Assembly: GCA_006937955.1 (NCBI GenBank)
Contig: SSNP01000107.1
Coordinates: 902,818 to 966,817, forward strand
From: Pachypanchax playfairii
Lineage: Eukaryota > Chordata > Actinopteri > Cyprinodontiformes > Aplocheilidae
DNA length: 64,000 nucleotides
Reading direction: 5' to 3'
The notes below the pieces were generated by a model that made no database searches, was not told the DNA's origin, and was given only the letters and a program-made list of their open reading frames with translations. Shown here one piece after another: positions 23,613 to 34,273 of this stretch (its first letter is position 1; the number at the start of each line of letters is the position of its first letter). The position numbers and the translations under genes were made by a program.

Positions 23613-24420
23613 CAGAGGAAGAACCACAGACAGGCGCCAGTTCGTACTCTCTTACACAACCTTAACGTGGTACAGAGTGGCCAGGGAATAATTATGACAG
23701 TTGTTTTGTTAGTGCTGCTAACCTGCCTTCTCTCCCTTCATCTCGTAGTCATATATGCTGGAGCGCTCCTCCAGTTCTGAGTGCCTCACCGGTCACCGCG
23801 CTGCTGTCAATCCTGCCACAGTAACGACTGTGTAGACAGCCCCTGGAGCCGGATAGAGGACTCATTTCCGACGGGGTTTTAGCGGTCGTGAGCTATCCGA
23901 CCCGCTCTCCTTTCCCCCCGTTCCCGGACCCGTGTCCTGGAGCATCATCCAGAGCCAGTGCCTCTGCGTGGTGAGTTACCCGCTTATCGTGAGCACTAGC
24001 TTGGACACGGAAGAGTTAGAGCTCAGTTGCGGAGGTACGCGACTGGCTCTTTCCCTCTGGCTCCTGTCTGTCCCTGGTCGCCTCTGGATCCACACCTCTC
24101 CGGTGAGCGCGCTGCTGCCTCCCCTGCTGGACCCACGCAGGCATCGACAGCACCGCGCCCCGGACCTCACCGCACTGCCTCGACTCCTGGAGCACCACCC
24201 CCGCTGCAGTGTCCCTTGGATCTCACCACACGCAGCTTCAGTCACCGCGTCACTGTGAGTATCCAAGCACTATCCCCGCACACTGCAGCGGGCTGTTTTC
24301 ATATGTCAATAACGAGCCTCTCCTCCAGGATCGAGTCTCCACCCCACTGCCGTTCCAGTCCTGTGTTTTTCATCGTGCACATTTCATATTCTCTGCATTG
24401 TTGTCTTGTGCATATAGTAC

Positions 24421-24426
24421 AATAAA
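24421..24426 (+). terminator. LTR polyadenylation signal AATAAA
   Basis: AATAAA followed within about 30 bases by GTGTGTGTCTTGGAG, a GT-rich downstream element. The matching site in the 3' LTR is at 28487-28492. Confidence 0.65.
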
Positions 24427-24540
24427 CTCACTTTTACTGATCCCTGGTTCTCGTGTGTGTGTCTTGGAGTTGGGTCGCTTTGGAGTTCAGTTCAACCCCC
24501 CCCTACCTGGTAACTGAACCTGACAGAACGAACTGGCCAA

Positions 24541-27500
24541 ATGAACTCCCTGACCCAGCTCCAGACCACACCTAACCCCGAGATCCAGGTCCCCATGGAG
24601 AGACTGGACCGGGTGCTGGCAGCAGTTTTTAAGTCCACAGACTTAAAATATATTCATTTCGCTCTTGGACTGGCACAGGACATTTTTTCACAGCACCCAC
24701 AGTTTCGGCAGCTTCCCCAGGTCTCGGACCTGGCCGTTCACATTGCCATAGCCCGGGGAAGCTGCATCTGCTACAAACAGGTTAAAACTCATGCCTGTTC
24801 TTCATCCGCTGCTGCCAGCCCCCCAGCACCCACCGTTCCACCCGGTGTCAGAGATGCTTTGTCCGCTCTCCACTCCTCTGCTGCCCGGACCCGCTCCTGG
24901 CTGAACATGGGTTCCAGAGTTCCAGAGGGTCCCGGTTCCAGAGTTCCAGAGGGTCCCGGTTCCAGAGTTCCAGAGGGTCCCGGTTCCAGTTCTCGCGAGG
25001 GTCCCGGTTCCAGTTCTCGCGAGGGTCCAGGTTCCAGTTCTCGCGAGGGTCCAGGTTCCAGGTCTCGCGAGGGTCCAGGTTCCAGGTCTCGCGAGGGTCC
25101 CGACGCCTCCAGGTCTCACGAGGGTCCCGACGCCTCCAGGTCTCACGAGGGTCCCGACGCCTCCAGGTCTCACGAGGGTCCCGACGCCTCCAGGTCTCAC
25201 GAGGGTCCCGACGCCTCCTGTTCGCCCGAGGGTCCCGACGCCTCCTGTTCGCCCGAGGGTCCCGACGCCTCCTGTTCGCCCGAGGGTCTCGACGCCTCCT
25301 GTTCGCCCGAGGGTCTCGACGCCTCCTGTTCGCCCGAGGGTCTCGGCGCCTCCTGTTCGCCCGAGGGTCTCGGCGCCTCCTGTTCGCCCGAGGGTCTCGG
25401 CGCCTCCTGTTCGCCCGAGGGTCTCGGCGCCTCCTGTTCGCCAGAGGGTCTCGACGCCAGCTGTTCGCCAGAGGGTCTCGACGCCAGCTGTCCGCCCGAG
25501 GGACCCGCCGACCGCTGTCCGCCCGAGGGTCCCGCCGACCGCTGTCCGCCCGAGGGTCCCGTCGATCGCTGTCCGCCCGAGGGACCCGTCGATCGCTGTC
25601 CGCCTTCTCCTGGGTTCGAGGGCGTTGCAGTCCGCAACGCGCCTCCAACGCCAGGGGCCGAGGGCGTCGCCGTCCGCGACGGTCCTCCAACGCCAGGGAC
25701 CGAGGACGTCGCCGTCCGCGACGGTCCTCCAACGCCTGGGTCCGCGGGCGTCGCCGTCCGCGACGCGCCTCCAACGCCTGGGTCCGAGGACGTCGCCGTC
25801 CGCGACGGTCCTCCAACGCCTGGGTCCGAGGGCGTCGCCGTCCGCGACGGTCCTCCAACGCCTGGGTCCGAGGGCGTCGCCGTCCGCGACGCGCCTCCAA
25901 CGCCAGGGTTCGAGGACGTCGCCGTCCGCGACGGTCCTCCAACGCCTGGGTCCGAGGACGTCGCCGTCCGCGACGGTCCTCCAGCACATCCTCCTGGGTT
26001 CGAGGACGTCGCCGTCCGCGACGCTCCTCCAACGCCAGGGTCCGAGGACGTCGCCGTCCGCGACGCTCCTCCAACGCCAGGGTCCGAGGACGTCGCCGTC
26101 CGCGACGCTCCTCCAACGCCAGGGTCCGAGGACGTCGCCGTCCGCGACGGTCCTCCAACGCCTGGGTCCGAGGGCGTCGCCGTCCGCGACGGCCCTCCAG
26201 CGCTTCCTCCCGGGTCCGAGGACGTCGCCGTCCGCGACGGTCCTCCAACGCCTGGGTCCGAGGGCGTCGCCGTCCGCGACGCGCCTCCAACGCCTGGGTT
26301 CGAGGACGTCGCCGTCCGCGACGGTCCTCCAACGCCTGGGTTCGAGGACGTCGCCGTCCGCGACGGTCCTCCAGCACATCCTCCTGGGTTCGAGGACGTC
26401 GCCGTCCGCGACGGTCCTCCAACGCCAGGGTCCGAGGGCGTCGCCGTCCGCGACGGCCCTCCAGCGCTTCCTCCCGGGTCCGAGGACGTCGCAGTCCGCG
26501 ACAGTCCTCCAACGCCTGGGTCCGAGGGCGTCGCCGTCCGCGACGGCCCTCCAGCGCTTCCTCCCGGGTCCGAGGACGTCGCCGTCCGCGACGGTCCTCC
26601 AACGCCTGGGTCCGAGGGCGTCGCCGTCCGCGACGCGCCTCCAACGCCAGGGTTCGAGGACGTCGCCGTCCGCGACGGTCCTCCAACGCCTCCGCCAGGG
26701 TTCGAGGACGTCGCCGTCCGCGACGGTCCTCCAACGCCTCCGCCTGGGTTCGAGGACGTCGCCGTCCGCAACGGTCCTCCAACACTTCAGACTGGGTTCG
26801 AGGAAGTCGCCGTCCGCGACGTTCCTCCAACGCCGGGGTCCGGGGACGTCGCCGTCCGCGACGGTTCCCCGATGGCATCTGATCCAGTTTCCAGACCGCC
26901 TAGACCTCCAAGACCACCCAGACCTCCATTCGGCATCAGCGGCCGTCTCTCTGCTGGCAGCAGTGGCCGCACTCCAGATGCCAGGCGCCTCCTCGTTCCG
27001 CGGCTCTCAAGTCGCGCTCCAGACGTCAGGCGCCTCTTCACTCCGCGGCTCTCAGGCCGCACTCAAGGCGCGCGGCGCCTCTTCGCCTCGCGGCACCAAG
27101 GCCGCCCGCCAGGCGCGCTGCGCCCCTTCGCCTCGCGGCACCAAGGCCGCTCTCAAGGCGCGCGGCGCCTCTTCGCCTCGCGGCACCAAGGCCGCCCGCC
27201 AGGCGCGCTGCGCCTCTTCGCCTCGCGGCACCAAGGCCGCTCTCCAGGCGCGCTGCGCCTTTTCGCTTTGCGGCTCCAAGGCCGTCCTCCAGGCGCGCTG
27301 CGCCTCAGCGCTCAGCGGCGCCCGAGCCGCACCCCAGGCGCGCTGCGCCTCAACGCTCAGCGGCGTCCGAGCCGCACCTCAGGCGCGCTGCGCCTCAACG
27401 CTCAGCGGCGCCCAAGCCGCACCTCAGGCGCGCTGCGCCTCAAGGCTTTGCGGCGTCCAGGCCGCACCATAGGCGCGCTGCGCCTCAAGGCTTTGCGGCG

Positions 27501-27846
27501 TCCAGGCCGCACCATAGGCGCGCTGCGCCTCAAGGCTTCGCGGCGTCCAGGCCGCACCATAGGCGCGCTGCGCCTCAAGGCTCCGCGGCGTCCAGGCCGT
27601 GTCAGTTCCAGGGCGTGGCAGTCATCAGTGGTTGCAGGTGTGGATCGTTACCCAGCTCAGGAGAGCTGGGTATTTAAACAGAGGAAGAACCACAGACAGG
27701 CGCCAGTTCGTACTCTCTTACACAACCTTAACGTGGTACAGAGTGGCCAGGGAATAATTATGACAGTTGTTTTGTTAGTGCTGCTAACCTGCCTTCTCTC
27801 CCTTCATCTCGTAGTCATATATGCTGGAGCGCTCCTCCAGTTCTGA
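24541..27846 (+). CDS. Repeat-built 1101-codon ORF of LTR element
   Basis: The ATG lies 16 bases past the 5' LTR and the frame runs unbroken for 1101 codons. Residues 1-120 are non-repetitive (MERLDRVLAAVFKSTDLKYI, FALGLAQDIFSQ) and could be a small helical gag-like piece, but I do not recognise them. Residues about 122-355 are 8-9-residue units (GSRVPEGP, DASCSPEG); 356-779 are about 29 units of SEDVAVRDGPPTPG; 800-1019 are 14 units of QGRPPGALRLFASRH, strongly basic. The last 82 residues are read from the 3' LTR and end in a hydrophobic stretch (IIMTVVLLVLLTCLLSLHLV). No zinc knuckle, protease or RT motif is seen. Whether it is translated is unknown; openness may only reflect repeats free of stops. 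No function is assigned. Confidence 0.6.
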   Translation: MNSLTQLQTTPNPEIQVPMERLDRVLAAVFKSTDLKYIHFALGLAQDIFSQHPQFRQLPQVSDLAVHIAIARGSCICYKQVKTHACSSSAAASPPAPTVPPGVRDALSALHSSAARTRSWLNMGSRVPEGPGSRVPEGPGSRVPEGPGSSSREGPGSSSREGPGSSSREGPGSRSREGPGSRSREGPDASRSHEGPDASRSHEGPDASRSHEGPDASRSHEGPDASCSPEGPDASCSPEGPDASCSPEGLDASCSPEGLDASCSPEGLGASCSPEGLGASCSPEGLGASCSPEGLGASCSPEGLDASCSPEGLDASCPPEGPADRCPPEGPADRCPPEGPVDRCPPEGPVDRCPPSPGFEGVAVRNAPPTPGAEGVAVRDGPPTPGTEDVAVRDGPPTPGSAGVAVRDAPPTPGSEDVAVRDGPPTPGSEGVAVRDGPPTPGSEGVAVRDAPPTPGFEDVAVRDGPPTPGSEDVAVRDGPPAHPPGFEDVAVRDAPPTPGSEDVAVRDAPPTPGSEDVAVRDAPPTPGSEDVAVRDGPPTPGSEGVAVRDGPPALPPGSEDVAVRDGPPTPGSEGVAVRDAPPTPGFEDVAVRDGPPTPGFEDVAVRDGPPAHPPGFEDVAVRDGPPTPGSEGVAVRDGPPALPPGSEDVAVRDSPPTPGSEGVAVRDGPPALPPGSEDVAVRDGPPTPGSEGVAVRDAPPTPGFEDVAVRDGPPTPPPGFEDVAVRDGPPTPPPGFEDVAVRNGPPTLQTGFEEVAVRDVPPTPGSGDVAVRDGSPMASDPVSRPPRPPRPPRPPFGISGRLSAGSSGRTPDARRLLVPRLSSRAPDVRRLFTPRLSGRTQGARRLFASRHQGRPPGALRPFASRHQGRSQGARRLFASRHQGRPPGALRLFASRHQGRSPGALRLFALRLQGRPPGALRLSAQRRPSRTPGALRLNAQRRPSRTSGALRLNAQRRPSRTSGALRLKALRRPGRTIGALRLKALRRPGRTIGALRLKASRRPGRTIGALRLKAPRRPGRVSSRAWQSSVVAGVDRYPAQESWVFKQRKNHRQAPVRTLLHNLNVVQSGQGIIMTVVLLVLLTCLLSLHLVVIYAGALLQF
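24907..25605 (+). repeat. 24/27-bp coding minisatellite (block 1)
   Basis: About 27 units that shift in composition left to right: GSRVPEGP, GSSSREGP, GSRSREGP, DASRSHEGP, DASCSPEG, GASCSPEG, then ADRCPPEG/VDRCPPEG. The shared GAGGGTCCC/GAGGGTCTC core shows one origin. Unit lengths are multiples of three. Confidence 0.9.
25610..26872 (+). repeat. 42/48-bp coding minisatellite (block 2)
   Basis: About 29 units around the core GACGTCGCCGTCCGCGACGG, with 42-bp units ending CCTCCAACGCC and 48-bp units ending CCAGCGCTTCCTCCC or CCAGCACATCCTCC. Each unit carries several CpG sites, mostly intact. All length changes keep the frame. Confidence 0.93.
26941..27599 (+). repeat. 45-bp coding minisatellite (block 3)
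   Basis: Fourteen 45-bp units encoding variants of QGRPPGALRLFASRH and PGRTIGALRLKALRR, with GGCGCGCTGCGCCTC as a palindromic core. The last units are nearly identical and run straight into the truncated 3' LTR at 27600. Confidence 0.93.
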
Positions 27847-28591
27847 GTGCCTCACCGGTCACCGCGCTGCTGTCAATCCTGCCACAGTAACGACTGTGTA
27901 GACAGCCCCTGGAGCCGGATAGAGGACTCATTTCCGACGGGGTTTTAGCGGTCGTGAGCTATCCGACCCGCTCTCCTTTCCCCCCGTTCCCGGACCCGTG
28001 TCCTGGAGCATCATCCAGAGCCAGTGCCTCTGCGTGGTGAGTTACCCGCTTATCGTGAGCACTAGCTTGGACACGGAAGAGTTAGAGCTCAGTTGCGGAG
28101 GTACGCGACTGGCTCTTTCCCTCTGGCTCCTGTCTGTCCCTGGTCGCCTCTGGATCCACACCTCTCCGGTGAGCGCGCTGCTGCCTCCCCTGCTGGACCC
28201 ACGCAGGCATCGACAGCACCGCGCCCCGGACCTCACCGCACTGCCTCGACTCCTGGAGCACCACCCCCGCTGCAGTGTCCCTTGGATCTCACCACACGCA
28301 GCTTCAGTCACCGCGTCACTGTGAGTATCCAAGCACTATCCCCGCACACTGCAGCGGGCTGTTTTCATATGTCAATAACGAGCCTCTCCTCCAGGATCGA
28401 GTCTCCACCCCACTGCCGTTCCAGTCCTGTGTTTTTCATCGTGCACATTTCATATTCTCTGCATTGTTGTCTTGTGCATATAGTACAATAAACTCACTTT
28501 TACTGATCCCTGGTTCTCGTGTGTGTGTCTTGGAGTTGGGTCGCTTTGGAGTTCAGTTCAACCCCCCCCTACCTGGTAACTGAACCTGACA
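27600..28591 (+). repeat. 3' LTR, truncated at its 5' edge, 992 bp
   Basis: Matches 23534-24525 along its length. Starts at the internal TGTCAG of the LTR instead of the true TGTCAGGG end and directly abuts the block 3 repeat, with no polypurine tract. Ends CTGACA next to the CTGGG duplication. Confidence 0.92.
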
Positions 28592-28596
28592 CTGGG

Positions 28597-31500
28597 TTAC
28601 TGCGAAGTAGAATGTGAGGTTAAGAGGAGAAGAGAAAGTGGTACAACAGGAAGAAAAGAGTTGGATGGGAATTTTGCCAAATCCTTCCCAAAGCATTTTC
28701 TTTGGTTAAACCACAGGAGCAATTAATTGGACCAGTTTATCCTATAAGAGTTCATTACTGGGGCCTGGGAAACCATGCATGTGATCTTCCCCAAGTGCTT
28801 CCATAACCAGAAAGATCATTTGTAAAAGTGTGTTAAGACTTTCTGTGTGTGTTTGAGTGCATTTATCACACCAGGGCTATGTTTAAACCAAAGAAAACAA
28901 AATGCTTCATTCAACTTCCCCCTCTTTCATCTGTCACTCCCACAGTTCAACTCAGCAACAGAAAGGTTCGTCCTACTGGCTGACACTTAAATCAACAGCA
29001 CTAAGGTCCTAAACCCTCACCTTCCTGTGCACAGTGATGACTCTGTATGTGTGCCACTCAGTCACATAATGCCACCCTTTTATTATTAGAGACCACCAAA
29101 AGAACACCCACATGTGGAAGTACTGTCGGGTGGGATCAATGCTGAGGTTTTAATTACCAACGGGCAAGAAGGGTCACACCCTCTGTAGGAGGCAAGAAAA
29201 CCAATCAAATGAGTTCCAGCCGGCCGCCTCATCGTGCCTGACGTGTGGAAACTCCAAAACACAATCAGCTTAATTATACCTTTAAAAATTCTTGAGCATG
29301 AGAGTTAAAAAGTTAGTTAACCTAAAAGCTCATTAGGGTAAGTATGACTATGTAGGCTGTGGAATTTAATGTAATGGTCCACAAGTAAAATTCACCCACC
29401 ACTAACCCTGAATTCATCAGTTTCCTTTTGCTGACTAATTGTCTCTCATTCCAGACTCTGGAATATTTGATCTGAAATTAATTGGCCGTGACCTCAAAAG
29501 CTTGAGGTGAAACTGGAGGTCAGTTCGTTTATGCAGGATTTGAAAATTCCAGGGATCTTGATTTAATGATTTTTTGGGCACAGTTAAACAATCCTGATCA
29601 ATTAACACATTTTAATATCAGAGAACTATAGTAAATACAAATACAAAACTATCAAGTCAACTTGTGATTAGGAAGCACAAACAGAAAAATTTAAAACTAT
29701 AATACTTTTTTATAGCACTGCATAAGACCAAAACTCTTACTCTGAAATTTAGAAATGAATATATGCCTCAATTCTAAAAGCAATAAAAGCTACAGCTAAT
29801 AATACAGACGGAAGATGATGATCGAAGGTGATGGTTTAAAAATGGTTTTAGTTCTGTTTTAATAATACAACAGAAGCTGACTCGAAAATGCTGCACAGGA
29901 TCCTTCAACCAAGCAAAAAGACAAAATGAAGAGATTATACTTTTTAACAGCAGAAGCAAAACGATAACCACTAAATAATATGCCATAAATAAGTTACTAT
30001 TTAAACAGAAAGGATTCTTTTTTTTTATCTCATTAGTAATGAATCATGGCTCCAAATAAAAGCCAGAAAAAACATAAACATTAAACTGAAATGAATGTTT
30101 AACATGACAAGTACAAAATAAGTTGGCACATATGTACTTATAGACCCATACCTATGACACATAAGTCATGCTGATAATTTGCTAGAACTGCTGAGTATAA
30201 GAGTACTTTAAGTACAATGTAAGTACAGCATTGTGTCTTTGTCTATTAAAAAGCTTTTTTCTGAGTATTGCTCTTGAGGACACAATGTTTCTGTTCTTGA
30301 ATGCACCATGTCCTGTGGTCTCTCCATTTTTTATTACTCTGCCATCCCATCTCTTCTGTAACAGTCATCATATGCGGCTCGTGTAGCAAAACCCTCCAAC
30401 CTAAAACCTTCTGATGGAACTACAGCATCATTCCATCAACAATCACTGTTCCACCGTATTTCAATATTTTCAGAAATAAGCAGATGATGAAGCAGATGGG
30501 TCTGTCTGTATATGTAGTTGGACAGGAAGCAACAATTAGAGGCTTTTTTGTTGACATTTCAGCGTACACAACTGGAGCTGACCCAACATCAGAAGATCAA
30601 TCCATAGAAGAGATAAAAAAAGGAGGTCAGTCAGTGCAGAGTAACTCCCCAGGCACCAGGCCTCACTGTGGATTGTGTACACAGTCAGTGCCCCAGGTGT
30701 GCTGTTTTAGGTAGCACAGCATTAAAAAAACACTAGGTCTGTAGGACCTAAAGCTTTTTTAAGTAAATGAATGCTGCTTTTAGACCAGTACAAGAAAATT
30801 ATACTTTCTCCTATTTCTCTTCTAAAGTTAAAATGAAGAAACTCTGAAAAAATATCACTTAACACAAGCATAGGATTAGATTCTTTCACAGCGCCATATC
30901 AACGCAGACATAACAGAGCACAAGAGGTCATAAAGCTATGTTCTGAGTTTTGTAGAACTAACCCAACATCCTCAACAGGGATGCTGTCGCACATAAAATA
31001 CAAACAAGAGAGCTGTTTTCTTTGCAGGGAACTTTGTGCTTTGAACTGGTGGTTATTTTAGGCTGTTGTCTTATCGTAGAGGGAGCTTAACATGAACATG
31101 AGCCCATGCACCGTTGAGTCTGCTCTGCATTGCGTTGGAATGTGCAGGCTACACGGCTGAGTCGAAAGCACATGGGCCATATCCACCATCCAACTGCATT
31201 TCATTTGGTTCCAAGAACTGAGATTATTTATCCAACACAAAGTGCAAAATGGGGAATAATTGACATTTCAGAGACTGATTTTTGTATCACTTTTACTTGT
31301 TATTCTAGAAAAGTTCATTGGAGTTTTTTAATTTAACTATGTGAGATTAATTAAATACTGAAAACAAGTGGTTTTAAAGGTGAGATGAATGGTTTAAGCT
31401 AGTACAACATCTCATTTATTAATTGGTTTGATGCAATGTTTTCCATGCTAACAGAAAACACACCTTATCAGTTAGACCATGCACAAGGATGAAAGCAATA

Positions 31501-33400
31501 TATGGAATAAAATTAGCCTTCCAAGTCTGAAAAGAATGACCTTTACACGTCAAGATTAACATAATTACTACCAAGAATCCATCAAGTGGAAAGTCAAAGC
31601 CCTGACGGTCGAGTTAAATAAACCACAAGAATGAGGTATTAAGCTGATCCAAGTGTCAAAATGAGAATTTGTAGAAAAAAGACTGAACCTGCTGTTAAAG
31701 AATATGGATTTGCCTGTGCCTGCTGTAGTGCAGGAGAGAGCATGAGCAGACCTCCTCGGGGTACAACTGAAAATGGGAGTTGCCTTCCTGGATGACATGC
31801 CAGCTGGCTATCTGCCCAGCGCCTGCCAGGGAGCACACTGCCATTGTCCTTTAGTAGTTTCAGGGTGATCTGAGAATTAAAATAGACGAGCCGACCGGGT
31901 CTCACAGTTTTTTCATACAAGAACAAAGAACAAGAACCGCAATGAACATTAAGTGTACAATACACCTAATTAAAGGGTTTAAGTGATGTTGAAATCTTGG
32001 CTAACAGTGAGACAGTCCCAGACTTCCCATTCTGAAACAGCATTAACAATTACGGATGAGTAGGTCTAAAGGAGCACCAGTACATCTGTGACTCACAGTG
32101 CAATCAGAAAGCTCTTAGTTAAGTGTCAATCAGCATTATGTAACAACTAGCTTGAATATCACATTGAAGAAACACATGAATAGTTTTAAATTTTCCTCCC
32201 TGAATCTAATCGGGTCTCACAGACCAAAGTTCATGAATGTTCTCAACAGAAGGAGGCCATGTTTGTTTCTGGCTGCTCCAGCGGAGCCCTAAGAACAGAG
32301 AGCACTGTGCTGAGGCTCTTCTCCAAAAGCGACCATCTGTCCCCCCCTGAACTGAGCCTAGCCACACCGGTTGTCATTGTTATGGTGGGGCAGATAGGGA
32401 AGTGCAGGTTTGATGTGGCCCAGCAGGAATCAAGAATAAACCAGCACTTATTTCCATCAGCACACATCCCTCCTTCTGCCATTCTTCAGCATCCTGCTGC
32501 TTTCCCAGCTTCCTCTACACCAATGACAACCTGCTGGCAGTGTGCTTGCTCTCTCTCAGAAAAAGGGAGGGAAAGAAAATGGTGAGAAGAGTGCTCTCAT
32601 CTTGCAAAAGGAAAGCTGCTAAAGGACTTGAGAAGTGTTCAGATCGAAAGCTCTGGGAAGATCTGCTGCTTCTGCACCTCCGCTGAGGTCAAACAGAGTC
32701 CATAAAGCCAGAGTTCCGCTACAAAAACCGAGCAGAAAAGAGGGAAGTAGGTAAGCTGTGACACTGTAAAGTAGAGAATAAATACAGTGATGCAAACACA
32801 TTCACACACATCCTCTGGGGACCAGCATCAATACTTTGTGACCGGCAGAATGACCTCAGCAGGAGTCAGTGCGTCAGTGCCATGGAGCCAACTTTCAGCT
32901 CTCCTACATGATCAGCAGTTGTTCTTTTCTTTTATGAAAAAGTTGTTAATGACAAAAATCTGGCATTTGTGAAGCTATGGGGTAAGATTACTGTAAAAAA
33001 GACCTGTGTAATTCATCAAAAATTTGTGCATAATTAGCAATTTGTAAATTCTTGTTTCTGCAAAATCATACCCAAACATGGGGACGATCTGTTCTCTGTT
33101 AGAATACAACTTAAAAAATTATAACTTCAAGAATTCACAAATGCAAAGTCCAAGTTCACAGCTGTGGTTTCTTCTTTATGAAAACAACAAGCAGTGTGAG
33201 GCTGTAAATATGCATTTACCCTTTGACAATAGGAACTGAAAACCGTGATCCTACATAACAAAGTCACTGGCTTATTAATGGATCTGAGGAAAAATCAATG
33301 ACACTAGTTGGACATTAGTACTTACAATCTAGCGCTACAGAAACTTTTTAAAGTGTTTTGTGCAAACAAAAAACACTTTTGCCACAGATTCGGGCACATT
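28597..33400. other. Intergenic, nothing recognised
   Basis: A/T-rich, unique-looking sequence. Frames such as 30484-30714 or 32259-32585 have no recognisable domain. Conserved non-coding elements cannot be judged from one sequence. Confidence 0.5.
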
Positions 33401-33419
33401 ACCATTAAAAACAAAAGTT

Positions 33420-34273
33420 AACCACGCACTTCGAAGCGGTTCTGATGCTGGGAGACGCGGGTTAAAAACAGTTCGCATGCAGACATCCCCATGAACTTAA
33501 CAGCCATGTGCGCGTCCCGTATGTCACGCACCCCCTACAATCTATATATCACATGAAAGCTCTGATTCTCCACTTTTTGATAATATATACACTTTTGACA
33601 TACAACAACCACAGTACTGACAAAGCCTTTTTACAGAGAAGCAAAGAGTTCAAGAGTTAACTTTTCTTACCTTTGAACGGCTTTTTACATGTACAAAATC
33701 CATGTTTCCATCAAGATATTGGTCTCATTCTGTCTTTTACAGTTCCAGGGAATATAATCCAGTAAAGTAATTAGGTCCACAATACAGAATAGATCCTCAA
33801 AGCAATATACTGCAGAAAACTTTTTCTGACTTGAGATCAGCTCCAACAGTTTATTCGTGTACTTCTGCCGGCGATAACTAGCTAAAATTTGAAGATGACA
33901 TGGGATTTAGCCAAAATGACCCTGCTTGTTGTTAATAGACTTAACAACAGAACATTTTGACACTTGTACTTTCGGCATACAGACTAGAAACTCACAGAGA
34001 GATATTAAGATGGCGGATTCACTCTGCATTTAGCCAGAAGTCCATGACCATGTTTAGCATTTCGAGGGCATGACCGGTGACGTAATAGTTCAAAAAACGT
34101 AATAAATAATAGAGAAAACTGAACTGCTTGAAAAATATGACCAAAACGTTTTAAAAAAATATCTCCACAACACATGGAATGACAAATTTAAACTTTTTGC
34201 ACTCCTAGACAGTTTAAATTCACGTCACAAAGCATTTTGGGCTAAAAAGTAGACTTTTCATGATATGTCCCCT
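33420..34273 (-). mobile_element. Probable TTAA-type element with degraded small ORF
   Basis: The right edge CATGATATGTCCCCT followed by TTAA (34274-34277) reads on the minus strand as TTAA-AGGGGACATATCATG, a terminus common in fish DNA elements. The opposite end was not found, so the left limit is a guess based on the composition change near 33420. A degraded small ORF lies inside (33685-33978). Confidence 0.4.
33685..33978 (-). pseudogene. 98-codon frame with one internal stop
   Basis: On the minus strand the frame starts MPKVQVSKCSVVKSINNKQG and meets a TAA at 33907-33909. In the same frame it continues through ASYRRQKYTNKLLELISS, VYCFEDLFCIVDLITLLDYI and PWNCKRQNETNILMETWILY, stopping at 33685-33687. 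Protein-like composition on both sides of the single stop suggests a recently inactivated small protein, likely encoded by the surrounding element. The family is not recognised; a distant THAP-like start (M-P/V-K..C) is only a thought. Confidence 0.4.

Larger units (their letters stand above)
23407..24525 (+). repeat. 5' LTR, 1119 bp
   Basis: Begins TGTCAGGGTC and ends GAACCTGACA. A likely TATA box TATTTAAA (23605-23612) and a poly(A) signal AATAAA (24421-24426) place U3, R and U5 in the normal order. GTGAGT splice-donor-like sites lie at 23971 and 24255. A second TGTCAG at 23534 marks the point where the 3' LTR begins. Confidence 0.88.
23407..28591 (+). mobile_element. Young LTR retrotransposon lacking pol
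   Basis: Two direct repeats share 992 bp with no difference that I saw. The 5-bp target duplication CTGGG lies at 23402-23406 and 28592-28596. The 5' LTR is 1119 bp (TGTCAGGG..CTGACA); the 3' LTR lacks its first 127 bp. The interior (24526-27599) holds one long repeat-built ORF and no protease, reverse transcriptase, RNase H or integrase. No clear primer-binding site was identified after 24525, and no purine tract precedes the 3' LTR. The 5-bp duplication and TG..CA ends fit Ty3/gypsy. It must have moved using enzymes from another element. Confidence 0.88.

Noticed and set aside
23534..24525. LTR start at 23534 rather than 23407
   Set aside because: Flanking bases at 23534 (CTAAT) do not match the right flank, whereas CTGGG before 23407 matches the right flank exactly.
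24802..26878. Long minus-strand frames (525, 676 and 524 codons) and a 615-codon plus frame over the LTR element interior
   Set aside because: They are alternative readings of the same tandem repeats. Only the 24541 frame starts just after the LTR and has a non-repetitive N-terminal part.
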